Below the pieces are notes generated by a model. That model made no database searches. It worked only from the letters and a program-made list of their open reading frames with translations, and was not told the origin of the DNA. This document shows, one piece after another, positions 7,214-13,671 of a stretch of 18,202 bases of DNA; position 1 is the first letter of the stretch; each line of letters starts with the position of its first letter. A program made the translations under genes and the position numbers. Origin of the DNA: Halococcaceae archaeon (GTDB lineage: Archaea > Halobacteriota > Halobacteria > Halobacteriales > Halalkalicoccaceae); contig SKWB01000067.1 in the NCBI GenBank assembly GCA_007129135.1, forward strand, positions 1 through 18,202, read 5' to 3'.

Positions 7214-7611
7214 CGACGTCTCCCGTCCTCGCGTCCGAGCACCTCGTCGAGGGGGACGCCCTCGGCGTACTCGTCGCGGTCGAGTCGCGAGACCCGCTCC
7301 AGCAGGTCGTCGATGGCGCGGTCGATCGTCGTGTACCGGTCGACCGTCAGCGTGCTCGTCGCCTCGCCGGCGCTGCGGCGACAGCGGAGCTTCCAGCGCG
7401 TGAGTGGCCGCGCTCTCGGATGGTCGTCCCTGTCCGGGACGACCTCGAGAACGGTCCGCCCCCGCTCGTGTTCGAGCGCGATCGCCGCACCGGGCTCGTG
7501 GCGGACGGTCCAGTGACACAGCGAGTGCCACCGAGAGCCCTCCCCGAGGCGGTCGTATACCTCCGGCGGTGTCCTCGACCCGTGTCCCATCGTGAGTATC
7601 GAGTCGTGCAT
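7210..7611 (-). CDS. conserved-looking protein of unknown function, first gene of the otsAB operon
   Basis: I do not recognise this 133-residue protein. It contains a Trp/His/Cys-rich patch (GSRWHSLCHWTVRHEPG), a beta-rich middle (AAIALEHERGRTVLEVVPD), a TRWKLRCRR segment and an amphipathic acidic C-terminal helix region (IDRAIDDLLERVSRL). It has no signal peptide or membrane segment. Its TGA overlaps the otsA ATG as ATGA (7210-7213), so it is a real translated gene coupled to otsA. The ATG at 7611 is preferred as the first in the promoter-proximal region; an alternative ATG at 7590 would give 126 residues. The frame stays open far upstream on the hemC antisense strand, but that region belongs to hemC. 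A regulatory or accessory role in trehalose synthesis is only a guess from position. Confidence 0.65.
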   Translation of the reverse strand: MHDSILTMGHGSRTPPEVYDRLGEGSRWHSLCHWTVRHEPGAAIALEHERGRTVLEVVPDRDDHPRARPLTRWKLRCRRSAGEATSTLTVDRYTTIDRAIDDLLERVSRLDRDEYAEGVPLDEVLGREDGRRR

Positions 7612-7679
7612 CCTTCTCAACGACCTGACAGCCGGTGTGTGGATCCCGGTTGTGCTTGCGTGCGCACGGCGAGCGAAGC

Positions 7680-7691
7680 GGGTTTCAACCC
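7680..7691 (+). promoter_or_regulatory. short palindrome in the hemC promoter position
   Basis: GGGTT-TC-AACCC is a perfect 5+2+5 inverted repeat centred 25 bp before the hemC ATG, where a haloarchaeal TATA box would sit for a leaderless transcript. It lies in the 99-bp divergent region shared with the otsAB operon. It may be a regulator site or a poor TATA element (TTTCAA). Confidence 0.4.
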
Positions 7692-7710
7692 CCATCGCCG
7701 AGGGGTGTGT

Positions 7711-8823
7711 ATGACACGACGACCGGGGTCGATCCGCCTCGCGACACGGGGCTCGGACCTCGCGCTCGCCCAGGCGCGGACGGTCGAACGGTCGCTCTCG
7801 GGGCGACGATACGACGTCGAGGTCGTCACCGTCGAGACCGAGGGCGACCGGATCACCGACGAACTGATCCACCGTCTCGGCACCACCGGCGCGTTCGTCC
7901 GCGCGCTCGACGAGCGGGTGCTCGCGGGCGACGCCGACGCCGCGATCCACTCGATGAAGGACGTCCCGACGGAGATGCCGGGAGCGCTCGTCGTCGCGGG
8001 CGTCCCCGAGCGCGGCCCGCGAGAGGACCTCTTGCTCACGCCGGAGGGGAGGACGCTCTCGGAGCTCCCGGAGGGGGCGACCGTCGGAACGGCGAGCCTG
8101 CGCCGAGGCGCACAGCTGCTCGCGGCCCGACCCGATCTCGCGGTCGAGCCGATCCGCGGCAACGTCGACACCCGGATCGAGAAGCTGCTCGCCCCGCGCA
8201 TGGACGACGAACACGAACGACGTCGCGAGGACGAGGCCGAACGCCGGGCGAACACCGGGAACGAGGCGTTCGAGCCCGAGTTCGACCGACGGCTCGAGGA
8301 GTGGCACGAGGGGCTCTCACCGCTCCGGAGGGGGGCGCTGGAACGCGAGGTCGAGGTCGAGTACGACGCCCTCGTCCTCGCGCGCGCGGGTCTCGAACGG
8401 GCGGAGCTGCTCGGTGAGGTCGGCGCGCAGTCGCTCTCGGGACCCGGGTTCGTCCCAGCGCCGGGCCAGGGCGCGCTCTGTGTGACCGCCGTGGAGGGCG
8501 AGGTCGCCGAGGCGATCCACGACCGCCTGGACCACCCCCGGAGCCGGGTGGAGACGACCGTCGAACGGACGGTCCTCGCCGAACTCGGCGGGGGCTGTGT
8601 CGCGCCGCTCGGCATCAGCGCGCGGGTGCAGGGGTCGTACGTCGCGACGCGGGTACAGGTGCTCAGCCGCGACGGCGAACAGCAGGTCGAGGCGACCCGC
8701 GACCTGCCGATCGAACACCACGCGAGCGCCGCCCGCGGGCTGGCCGACGACCTGGCCGACCGGGGCGCGCGTGACCTGATCGAGGCCGCCAAGCGCGAGG
8801 AGGTCGGGGGGACGGATGGCTGA
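7711..8823 (+). CDS. hemC: porphobilinogen deaminase (hydroxymethylbilane synthase)
   Basis: This 370-residue enzyme condenses four porphobilinogens into hydroxymethylbilane. Seen: RLATRGSDLALAQA at the N-terminus; HSMKDVP with the catalytic Asp at D84, the same number as in E. coli; GTASLRRGAQLL; RGNVDTR (N151); LAPGQGAL-type PAPGQGAL; and GGGC296VAPLG, whose Cys carries the dipyrromethane cofactor. It is ~55 residues longer than the bacterial enzyme because of a charged, predicted helical insertion at about residues 163-213, between RGNVDTRIEKL and EYDALVLARAGL. The ATG at 7711 opens the conserved N-terminus. The gene overlaps cobA by 8 bp and starts the hemC-cobA-hemD operon; it is transcribed divergently from the trehalose operon. 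Confidence 0.95.
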   Translation: MTRRPGSIRLATRGSDLALAQARTVERSLSGRRYDVEVVTVETEGDRITDELIHRLGTTGAFVRALDERVLAGDADAAIHSMKDVPTEMPGALVVAGVPERGPREDLLLTPEGRTLSELPEGATVGTASLRRGAQLLAARPDLAVEPIRGNVDTRIEKLLAPRMDDEHERRREDEAERRANTGNEAFEPEFDRRLEEWHEGLSPLRRGALEREVEVEYDALVLARAGLERAELLGEVGAQSLSGPGFVPAPGQGALCVTAVEGEVAEAIHDRLDHPRSRVETTVERTVLAELGGGCVAPLGISARVQGSYVATRVQVLSRDGEQQVEATRDLPIEHHASAARGLADDLADRGARDLIEAAKREEVGGTDG

Positions 8824-9565
8824 CCCGGGAACCGTCTACCTCGCCGGGAGCGGCCCCGGCGATCCGGAGCTCCTGACGACGAAGGCGCGCCGGCTGATCG
8901 ACGAGTGCGACGTCGTCCTCCACGACAAGCTCCCCGGACCGGAGATCATCGAGCTGATTCCCGAGGCGAAACGCGAGGACGTCGGGAAACGCGCCGGCGG
9001 CGAGCGCACCTCCCAGTCCGAGATCAACGAGCGTCTCCTCGCGCTCGCACGCGAGGGAAAGAGCGTCCTCAGGCTGAAAGGCGGCGACCCGTTCGTCTTC
9101 GGCCGCGGTGGCGAGGAACTGGAGTTCCTCGCAGAGCACGGGATCGGGGTGGAGGTCGTCCCCGGCGTCACCTCGCCGATGGCCGCCCCCGCCGTGTTCG
9201 GCGTGCCGATCACCCACCGCGACCACGCCTCCTCGGTGAGCTTCGTCACCGGCCACGAGGACCCGACGAAACCGGAGTCAACGGTCGACTGGGCGGCGCT
9301 CGCGGAGACGGGTGGAACGATCGTCGTGCTGATGGGCGTCGGGAAGCTCGGGGAGTACACCACGGCGCTCCACGAGGCGGGGATGGATCCCGAGACGCCC
9401 GTCGCGCTCGTCGAACGGGGGACCTGGCCCGAGGGACGGATCGCCACCGGCACCCTGGAGACGATCGTCGAGGTCAGGGACCGAGAGGGCATCGAACCGC
9501 CCGCGGTGACCGTGATCGGCGACGTCGTCGGGGTTCGGGAGAACGCGAAGGGGGCGCTCGAATGA
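8816..9565 (+). CDS. cobA: uroporphyrinogen-III C-methyltransferase (SUMT)
   Basis: This 249-residue SAM-dependent enzyme methylates uroporphyrinogen III at C2 and C7 to precorrin-2, the branch point to siroheme, cobalamin and the archaeal siroheme-dependent heme route. Signature segments: VYLAGSGPGDPELLTTKA (residues ~7-24, the first SUMT signature), VVLHDKLPGPEI, KRAGG, VLRLKGGDPFVFGRGGEE (second signature), VEVVPGVTSPMAAPA, GVPITHRDHASSVSFVTGH, and VLMGVGKL. It is single-domain, without the CysG or HemD fusion seen in some bacteria. A GGAGGT ribosome-binding sequence at 8799-8804 precedes the ATG, which lies within the end of hemC; its own TGA overlaps the hemD ATG. Translational coupling within the operon is therefore likely. 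Confidence 0.95.
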   Translation: MADPGTVYLAGSGPGDPELLTTKARRLIDECDVVLHDKLPGPEIIELIPEAKREDVGKRAGGERTSQSEINERLLALAREGKSVLRLKGGDPFVFGRGGEELEFLAEHGIGVEVVPGVTSPMAAPAVFGVPITHRDHASSVSFVTGHEDPTKPESTVDWAALAETGGTIVVLMGVGKLGEYTTALHEAGMDPETPVALVERGTWPEGRIATGTLETIVEVRDREGIEPPAVTVIGDVVGVRENAKGALE

Positions 9566-10308
9566 GCCAGGAGGTGCGCGTCGCGCTCTTCCGACCCGAC
9601 GACGAGCGGCTTTCCGAGGGCGTCGAGTTGCTCGAGTCGCTCGGGGCGGTCCCGGTACCCGACCCGATGCTCGCGGTCCGGCCGACCGGGGCGCGTCCGC
9701 GGGAGGACGCCGAGTACACGATCTTCACCAGCAAGACCGGCGTCGAACTCGCCTCGAAGGCCGGGTGGGACGCGGGCGGGACGGCGGTCTGTGCGATCGG
9801 CGAGCGGACCGCCCGGGCGCTTCGCGAGGCCGGCTACCCCGTGGACCTGATCCCCGAGCTCTTCTCGTCGACCGGTCTGGTCGAGTCGCTGCGGGAGCAG
9901 GTACAGGGAACGACGGTCGAAGTCGCCCGGAGCGACCACGGCAGTCCCGCGCTCACCGACGGGCTGAACGACTGCGGGGGGTACGTCCACGAGACGGTGC
10001 TCTACGCCCTCGTCGTCCCGGCGGGTGCGGGCGTCTCGGTCGACCGTGCCGCCGCGGGCGAACTGGAGGCGGCGCTCTTCACCTCCTCGCTCACGGTCGA
10101 GCACTTCGTCGAGGCGGCGGCGGAGCGAGGGGCCGAGGAGGCAGCACGCTCCGGGCTGGAGGCGGCGGTCGTCGGGGCGATCGGGGAACCGACACGCGAG
10201 ACCGCAGAACGGCTGGGGATCGCGGTCGACGTCGTCCCGGAGCGGGCGACGTTCGAGGCGCTGGCGTGCGAGGCGGTCGAGCGCGCCGCGCCGACGTATC
10301 ACGACTGA
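9562..10308 (+). CDS. hemD: uroporphyrinogen-III synthase
   Basis: This 248-residue protein cyclises hydroxymethylbilane with inversion of ring D. HemD is poorly conserved in sequence, but the operon position after hemC and cobA and several segments support it: VALFRPDDERLSEGVELLESLGA at the N-terminus, YTIFTSKTGVELAS (~residues 52-65), AVCAIGERTARALREAGYPVDLIPE, the linker to the second domain, AALFTSSLTVEHFVEAA, and AVVGAIGEPTRETAERLGI. This two-lobed repeat of IFTS..GVE and AIGE.TA is typical of the family. The ATG overlaps the cobA stop (ATGA at 9562-9565). The stop converges with the next minus-strand gene at a gap of only 4 bp, with no terminator visible between. Confidence 0.9.
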   Translation: MSQEVRVALFRPDDERLSEGVELLESLGAVPVPDPMLAVRPTGARPREDAEYTIFTSKTGVELASKAGWDAGGTAVCAIGERTARALREAGYPVDLIPELFSSTGLVESLREQVQGTTVEVARSDHGSPALTDGLNDCGGYVHETVLYALVVPAGAGVSVDRAAAGELEAALFTSSLTVEHFVEAAAERGAEEAARSGLEAAVVGAIGEPTRETAERLGIAVDVVPERATFEALACEAVERAAPTYHD

Positions 10309-10312
10309 CGGT

Positions 10313-10648
10313 TCAGAGCTTCCTGGCCTGCTGGGCGACGACGAGCGTCGCGAGTCCCAGCAGGAGCAGGTCGATCGCGCCGCCGTCGAGCGCGAGGTAG
10401 TTGTAGCCGGCCCAGGCCCCGACGCCGACGAAGAACGCGACCTGGACGCGCGGTTCGAACAGCTGGTCCGTGAAGACGCCGTAGACGAGGACGAGCGCCA
10501 TGACCGTCGCGAGCAGTCCGGGCACTGCCGCGGCGAGCCCTCCCTCCGAGAGGAGGAAACCGGTCGAGAGGACGAGCGCGGCGGCGAGCGCGACGCTCGC
10601 CACCCGTGCGAGCGTCGGGATCAGGCTCGACTGTGCTGAGTCGCTCAT
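10313..10648 (-). CDS. small integral membrane protein of unknown function
   Basis: This is a 111-residue protein with about four hydrophobic segments: ~13-33 (ARVASVALAAALVLSTGFLL), ~36-59 (LAAAVPGLLATVMALVLVYGV), ~67-85 (RVQVAFFVGVGAWAGYNYL) and ~90-106 (AIDLLLLGLATLVVAQQ). It ends in a short basic tail (ARKL). There are no catalytic motifs. The ATG at 10646-10648 gives a hydrophilic N-terminus (MSDSAQSS) before the first segment, a sensible start. It is divergent from the RecJ-like gene with an 82-bp spacer and convergent with hemD. I do not recognise the family. Confidence 0.75.
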   Translation of the reverse strand: MSDSAQSSLIPTLARVASVALAAALVLSTGFLLSEGGLAAAVPGLLATVMALVLVYGVFTDQLFEPRVQVAFFVGVGAWAGYNYLALDGGAIDLLLLGLATLVVAQQARKL

Positions 10649-10667
10649 ACCCCTCGTTCGACGGGGT
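10649..10667 (-). repeat. hairpin directly before the membrane-protein start
   Basis: ACCCC-TCG-TT-CGA-(C)-GGGGT is an 8-bp stem with one bulged base, ending at the base next to the ATG of the minus-strand membrane protein. If it is in the leader it would hinder initiation; if transcription is leaderless it lies in the promoter. No function is evident. Confidence 0.35.
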
Positions 10668-10698
10668 GAGGAAAAACCCGTCCGGTCCGATGCGGGAG

Positions 10699-10706
10699 TT
10701 TACATA
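10699..10706 (+). promoter_or_regulatory. TATA-like box of the RecJ-like gene
   Basis: TTTACATA is centred 28 bp before the ATG at 10731 in otherwise GC-rich DNA. This spacing predicts a leaderless transcript starting at or next to the ATG, as is common in haloarchaea. Confidence 0.55.
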
Positions 10707-10730
10707 CGAGCGCGACCCAGGACCGCTCAG

Positions 10731-12140
10731 ATGGGGGACCCGGTTCCGGAACTCAGAGCGCGCGCCGAGCGCTGTGCGGAGGCGCTCCGCGAGGCGGAGT
10801 CGGTGTTACTCGCCTCACACATCGACGCCGACGGCCTGACGAGCGCGGGCGTGGCCGCACAGGCGCTCTCGCGGGCCGGAATCGACTTCGAGGCGACGTT
10901 CGCGAAACAGCTCGACAGCGAGGTGATCGAGGCTATCGCCGCGAGCGAGTACGGGACGGTCCTGTTCACGGACTTCGGGAGCGGTCAGCTCGACCTGATC
11001 GCCGAACACGAGCGCGCGGGCGCGTTCACGCCCGTGATCTGCGATCACCACCAGCCCGCGGAGGCCGAAACGGAGTGTCATCTCAACCCGCTCCTCGAGG
11101 GGATAAACGGAGCATCTGAGCTCTCCGGTGCGGGCGCGAGTTACGTCCTCGCGCGGGCGATGGGGAACGGTCACGACAACCGCGATCTCGCGGCCCTCGC
11201 GGTCGTCGGCGCGGTCGGCGACATGCAGGCGAGCGACGGCGAACTCCACGGGGCGAACGCGGGGATCGTCGAGGAGGCCGTCGAGGCGGGCGTGATCGAC
11301 GCGGGCACCGACCTCGCGCTCTACGGCACGCAGACGCGTCCGCTGCCGAAACTGCTCGAGTACACGGGCGACCTCGGCATCCCAGGGATCTCGAACGACG
11401 CGGCGGGGGCGATCAGGTTCCTCGACGGCCTCGACCTCGACCTGAAAGGGGAGGAGGGCTGGCGCTGTTGGGTCGACCTCGATGGCGGGGAACGGAGACA
11501 GGTCGTGAGCGCACTGCTTCGACACGCGATCAGCCGCGGTGTCCCGTCCGAGAAGATCGAGACGCTCGTCGGGACGACGTACACCCTCAGTGCGGAAGAA
11601 GCGGGGACGGAGCTGCGCGACGCGAGCGAGTTCTCGACGCTCTTGAACGCGACGGCACGCTACGACCGGGCGGACGTCGGTCTCGCGGTCTGTCTGGGCG
11701 ACCGCGACGGGGCGCTCTCGGCGGCGCGGAAGCTGCTGAGGGAGCACCGACGGAACCTCTCGTCCGGGGTTCGTCTGGTGGAGGAGACCGGCGTCACCCA
11801 CGAGGAGCACCTCCAGTGGTTCGATGCGGGGACGAAGATCCCGGACACGATCGTCGGCATCGTCGCGGGAATGGCGATGGGAAGCGGCGGGATCAGCTAC
11901 GGGAAGCCGATCGTCGCGTTCGCGTCGAAGTCGGAGGAGGAGACGAAGGTATCGACTCGTGGCACACACGGGCTCGTCCGACGGGGTCTCGATCTCTCGG
12001 CGGCCGTCGGCGAGGCCGCCCGGGAGGTGGAGGGCGACGGGGGCGGTCACGACGTGGCCGCGGGGGCGACGATCCCGACGGGACGTGAGCGGGAGTTCAT
12101 CGAGCATCTGGACCGGATCATCAGCGAGCAGTTGCGGTAG
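10731..12140 (+). CDS. archaeal RecJ-like DHH/DHHA1 phosphoesterase (putative single-strand exonuclease)
   Basis: This is a 469-residue protein of the archaeal RecJ/GAN type. The DHH domain motifs are SHIDADGL (D32, D34), TDFGSGQ (~78-84), CDHHQP (D105-H106-H107) and VVGAVGDM (~160-168). The C-terminal DHHA1 domain closes with VEGDGGGHDVAAGATIP, the Gly-rich RNA/DNA-binding motif. These enzymes use Mn/Mg to degrade single strands; some archaeal members (GAN) bind GINS in the replisome. Haloarchaea encode several RecJ paralogues, and which one this is cannot be told by eye. The ATG at 10731 is preferred because a TATA-like TTTACATA sits 28 bp upstream. The frame is open further upstream but without conservation. 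Confidence 0.88.
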   Translation: MGDPVPELRARAERCAEALREAESVLLASHIDADGLTSAGVAAQALSRAGIDFEATFAKQLDSEVIEAIAASEYGTVLFTDFGSGQLDLIAEHERAGAFTPVICDHHQPAEAETECHLNPLLEGINGASELSGAGASYVLARAMGNGHDNRDLAALAVVGAVGDMQASDGELHGANAGIVEEAVEAGVIDAGTDLALYGTQTRPLPKLLEYTGDLGIPGISNDAAGAIRFLDGLDLDLKGEEGWRCWVDLDGGERRQVVSALLRHAISRGVPSEKIETLVGTTYTLSAEEAGTELRDASEFSTLLNATARYDRADVGLAVCLGDRDGALSAARKLLREHRRNLSSGVRLVEETGVTHEEHLQWFDAGTKIPDTIVGIVAGMAMGSGGISYGKPIVAFASKSEEETKVSTRGTHGLVRRGLDLSAAVGEAAREVEGDGGGHDVAAGATIPTGREREFIEHLDRIISEQLR

Positions 12141-12171
12141 GCAGCCGTCCTCGAGACGCTCCCTTCGGCCT

Positions 12172-12183
12172 GGCATTGATGCC
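12172..12183 (+). promoter_or_regulatory. short palindrome at the promoter position of the following gene
   Basis: GGCAT-TG-ATGCC is a perfect 5+2+5 inverted repeat centred 27 bp before the ATG at 12205. Its position and shape resemble the palindrome in front of hemC, though the sequences differ. Confidence 0.35.
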
Positions 12184-12204
12184 CGAGGGGTGCGAACGGG
12201 AGAC

Positions 12205-12567
12205 ATGGCGACGCCGTCGCTCGACACGCTCTCTCCGCTCCACTGGATGGGTATCGTGCTCGCACTCCTCAGCGCGAGCGTTCACCTCGTTCTCGGGGTC
12301 GGGTTCCTCCCACATCCGATGGGCGTCCTGTTCGTGCTCTCCGGACTCGGATTCGTCGGAGCGGTCGTACTATTGCTGTTCGACTTCCGGCGACGACTGC
12401 TCTACGCGATCGGGATCCCGTACACTGGGGTCCAGATCGTCCTCTGGGCGGTCCTCAACTGGGGGACGATCTCCGGGGGCACGATCCCGCCGTCGCACGC
12501 GCTCGACAAGGTCGCTCAGGCGGGGCTGGTGGTCATCTTGATCCATCTCTACCGGACCGCGAACTGA
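12205..12567 (+). CDS. four-helix small membrane protein, haloarchaeal, unknown function
   Basis: This is a 120-residue protein with four predicted membrane segments: ~13-36 (LHWMGIVLALLSASVHLVLG), ~39-59 (MGVLFVLSGLGFVGAVVLLLF), ~65-87 (LLYAIGIPYTGVQIVLWAVL) and ~100-117 (LDKVAQAGLVVILIHLYR). A charged FRRR turn lies between helices 2 and 3. Looks like a member of a conserved haloarchaeal membrane family; no enzymatic motif is seen. The ATG at 12205 gives a short polar N-terminus before the first helix. It lies 64 bp after the RecJ-like gene on the same strand but may have its own promoter. The 1.13-kb gene-free stretch follows. Confidence 0.75.
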   Translation: MATPSLDTLSPLHWMGIVLALLSASVHLVLGVGFLPHPMGVLFVLSGLGFVGAVVLLLFDFRRRLLYAIGIPYTGVQIVLWAVLNWGTISGGTIPPSHALDKVAQAGLVVILIHLYRTAN

Positions 12568-12800
12568 TACTGCCGGCTGTAACTGCGTGACGATTCTCGG
12601 CACCCAGGGGCGGGACAAAGACGTGGTGGACGGTGAACACTAGGCGTCTCCGGCCGCCCTGACCGGGGTTTTGGTCGATCTGGCCCGCGTCGAGCGACCC
12701 GTGTCCTCACTCGATAAACCACGATTGGCGATATCGAATGCTGGAGGTTCGGTGGATGCGGACCGTCGGAATCGCGACCGAGAGACGAGGGAGGGTCTCA

Positions 12801-12842
12801 CACCGGACGTATCGGCTGGACGGGCGAAACCACCGGAAACGG
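12801..12842 (+). repeat. two CACCGGA heptamers spaced 30 bp; the second in an origin-box-like context
   Basis: CACCGGA begins at 12801 and again at 12831 in the same orientation, about three helical turns apart. The second is part of AACCACCGGAAACGG, which resembles the TTCCACCGGAAAC core I recall for haloarchaeal Orc1/Cdc6 boxes, but the G-string that normally follows is missing and no orc1 gene is in the window. Confidence 0.3.
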
Positions 12843-13178
12843 CAGTTATGACGGCATTTCACCACCTTTGCCGAAGTCCCCCGGGTGTGTTTCGGCACGA
12901 GGGTTTCCCGCCTCGACCGTCGAGTTCGGGCAGGCGGTGGCGAGCGGGCGCCAGCCCGTACGGTTTCCGCTTCACTGTTTGAGCGCCGGAAGCCACCTGG
13001 AGATCTGAGGAAGGTCGCTACCGACGTTCGCAGTGAGGGGCGGTCCCCCTGCTCCGATCCACACGCCCATGAGACGGCGCCAAGCGTCGTGGTCGCCTCA
13101 TCATCCGTCGCCGTCTCGGCCCACGATCTCCGCGCCCTCCGCGATACACTCCGATTCGGTCGCCATCAGAACACCGAT

Positions 13179-13201
13179 ATCGACCGGTTCGTCCGGTCGA
13201 T
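13179..13201. repeat. perfect 9-bp inverted repeat with 5-nt loop
   Basis: ATCGACCGG-TTCGT-CCGGTCGAT. It is the strongest stem-loop in the gene-free stretch. No T-run follows on either strand, so it does not look like a terminator. Confidence 0.6.
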
Positions 13202-13583
13202 CCGTCCCGACGAGCCGATTCGGCCGGTATCCGGGTGGGTGCCGAGAGAGGGCCGGGATCGGTAACGAAGCCTGCTGCCCCCGTTCTGGACGGTCGATCA
13301 CCGTCGGTGGAGGGCGGGGACGAAGAAGCTCCTTCTCTCGGACAGACCACACGGCCACCTGTGGGACGGGTCCTCCACGATGGGTCGGTGGAACAGAGAG
13401 CGACCGCGCGTGTTCGCTTCACGAAGCCCCGGTCACGGTCGTGAGGACTACGCAGCGACCACTCGAACCCGGGTGTTCCGCTTCCAGTTCTCGGAAACCG
13501 TTCCGATTCCGTATCGTCGTATACGATTTACCACCGACCGGAGTCAGCTCCTACTGGACGGCTCCGACCGTGGGAGAGAGGGC

Positions 13584-13640
13584 CCGTACGCTTCGAATCG
13601 AGGGGTCGAAATCCCCTGACGAGCCGTACGTCGGTTCGAA
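13584..13640 (+). repeat. 40-bp-spaced CCGTACG/TTCGAA repeat flanking a T-arm-like hairpin
   Basis: CCGTACG occurs at 13584-13590 and 13624-13630, followed by TTCGAA at 13592-13597 and 13635-13640 respectively. Between them is AGGGG-TCGAAAT-CCCCT (5-bp stem, 7-nt loop), which has the dimensions of a tRNA T arm but not its conserved loop bases. No full tRNA can be folded around it. Confidence 0.4.
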
Positions 13641-13665
13641 ACGCCCTACCACCCACTTCGCCCGA

Positions 13666-13671
13666 TTTATA
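13666..13671 (+). promoter_or_regulatory. TATA box of the 105-aa protein gene
   Basis: TTTATA lies 27-32 bp before the ATG at 13698 and is preceded by GC-rich DNA; it is the clearest TATA box in the window and predicts a leaderless transcript. A 5-bp inverted repeat, ACGGG (13678-13682) and CCCGT (13691-13695), sits between box and start codon and could be a repressor site. Confidence 0.65.

Noticed and set aside
4916..7516. 866-codon open frame antisense to otsA and otsB
   Set aside because: Very long, but explained by third-position GC bias of the real genes. Its sequence is repetitive Arg/Pro/Leu/Val with no recognisable domain.
7612..8307. Extended N-terminus of the unknown trehalose-operon protein reaching into hemC
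   Set aside because: It would overlap the hemC coding strand for most of its length and shows no conservation-like pattern; the ATG at 7611 fits the divergent promoter layout.
8836..10302. 488-codon open frame antisense to cobA and hemD
   Set aside because: Complementary to two overlapping genes with strong family signatures; no domain of its own.
13005..13120. TGAGGAAGGTCG resembling the conserved core of RNase P RNA
   Set aside because: The second conserved core was not found downstream, and the surrounding helices do not pair as required.
13584..13640. Possible tRNA from the AGGGG-TCGAAAT-CCCCT hairpin
   Set aside because: The loop lacks the TTCRANY pattern, and no acceptor, D or anticodon stem can be placed around it.
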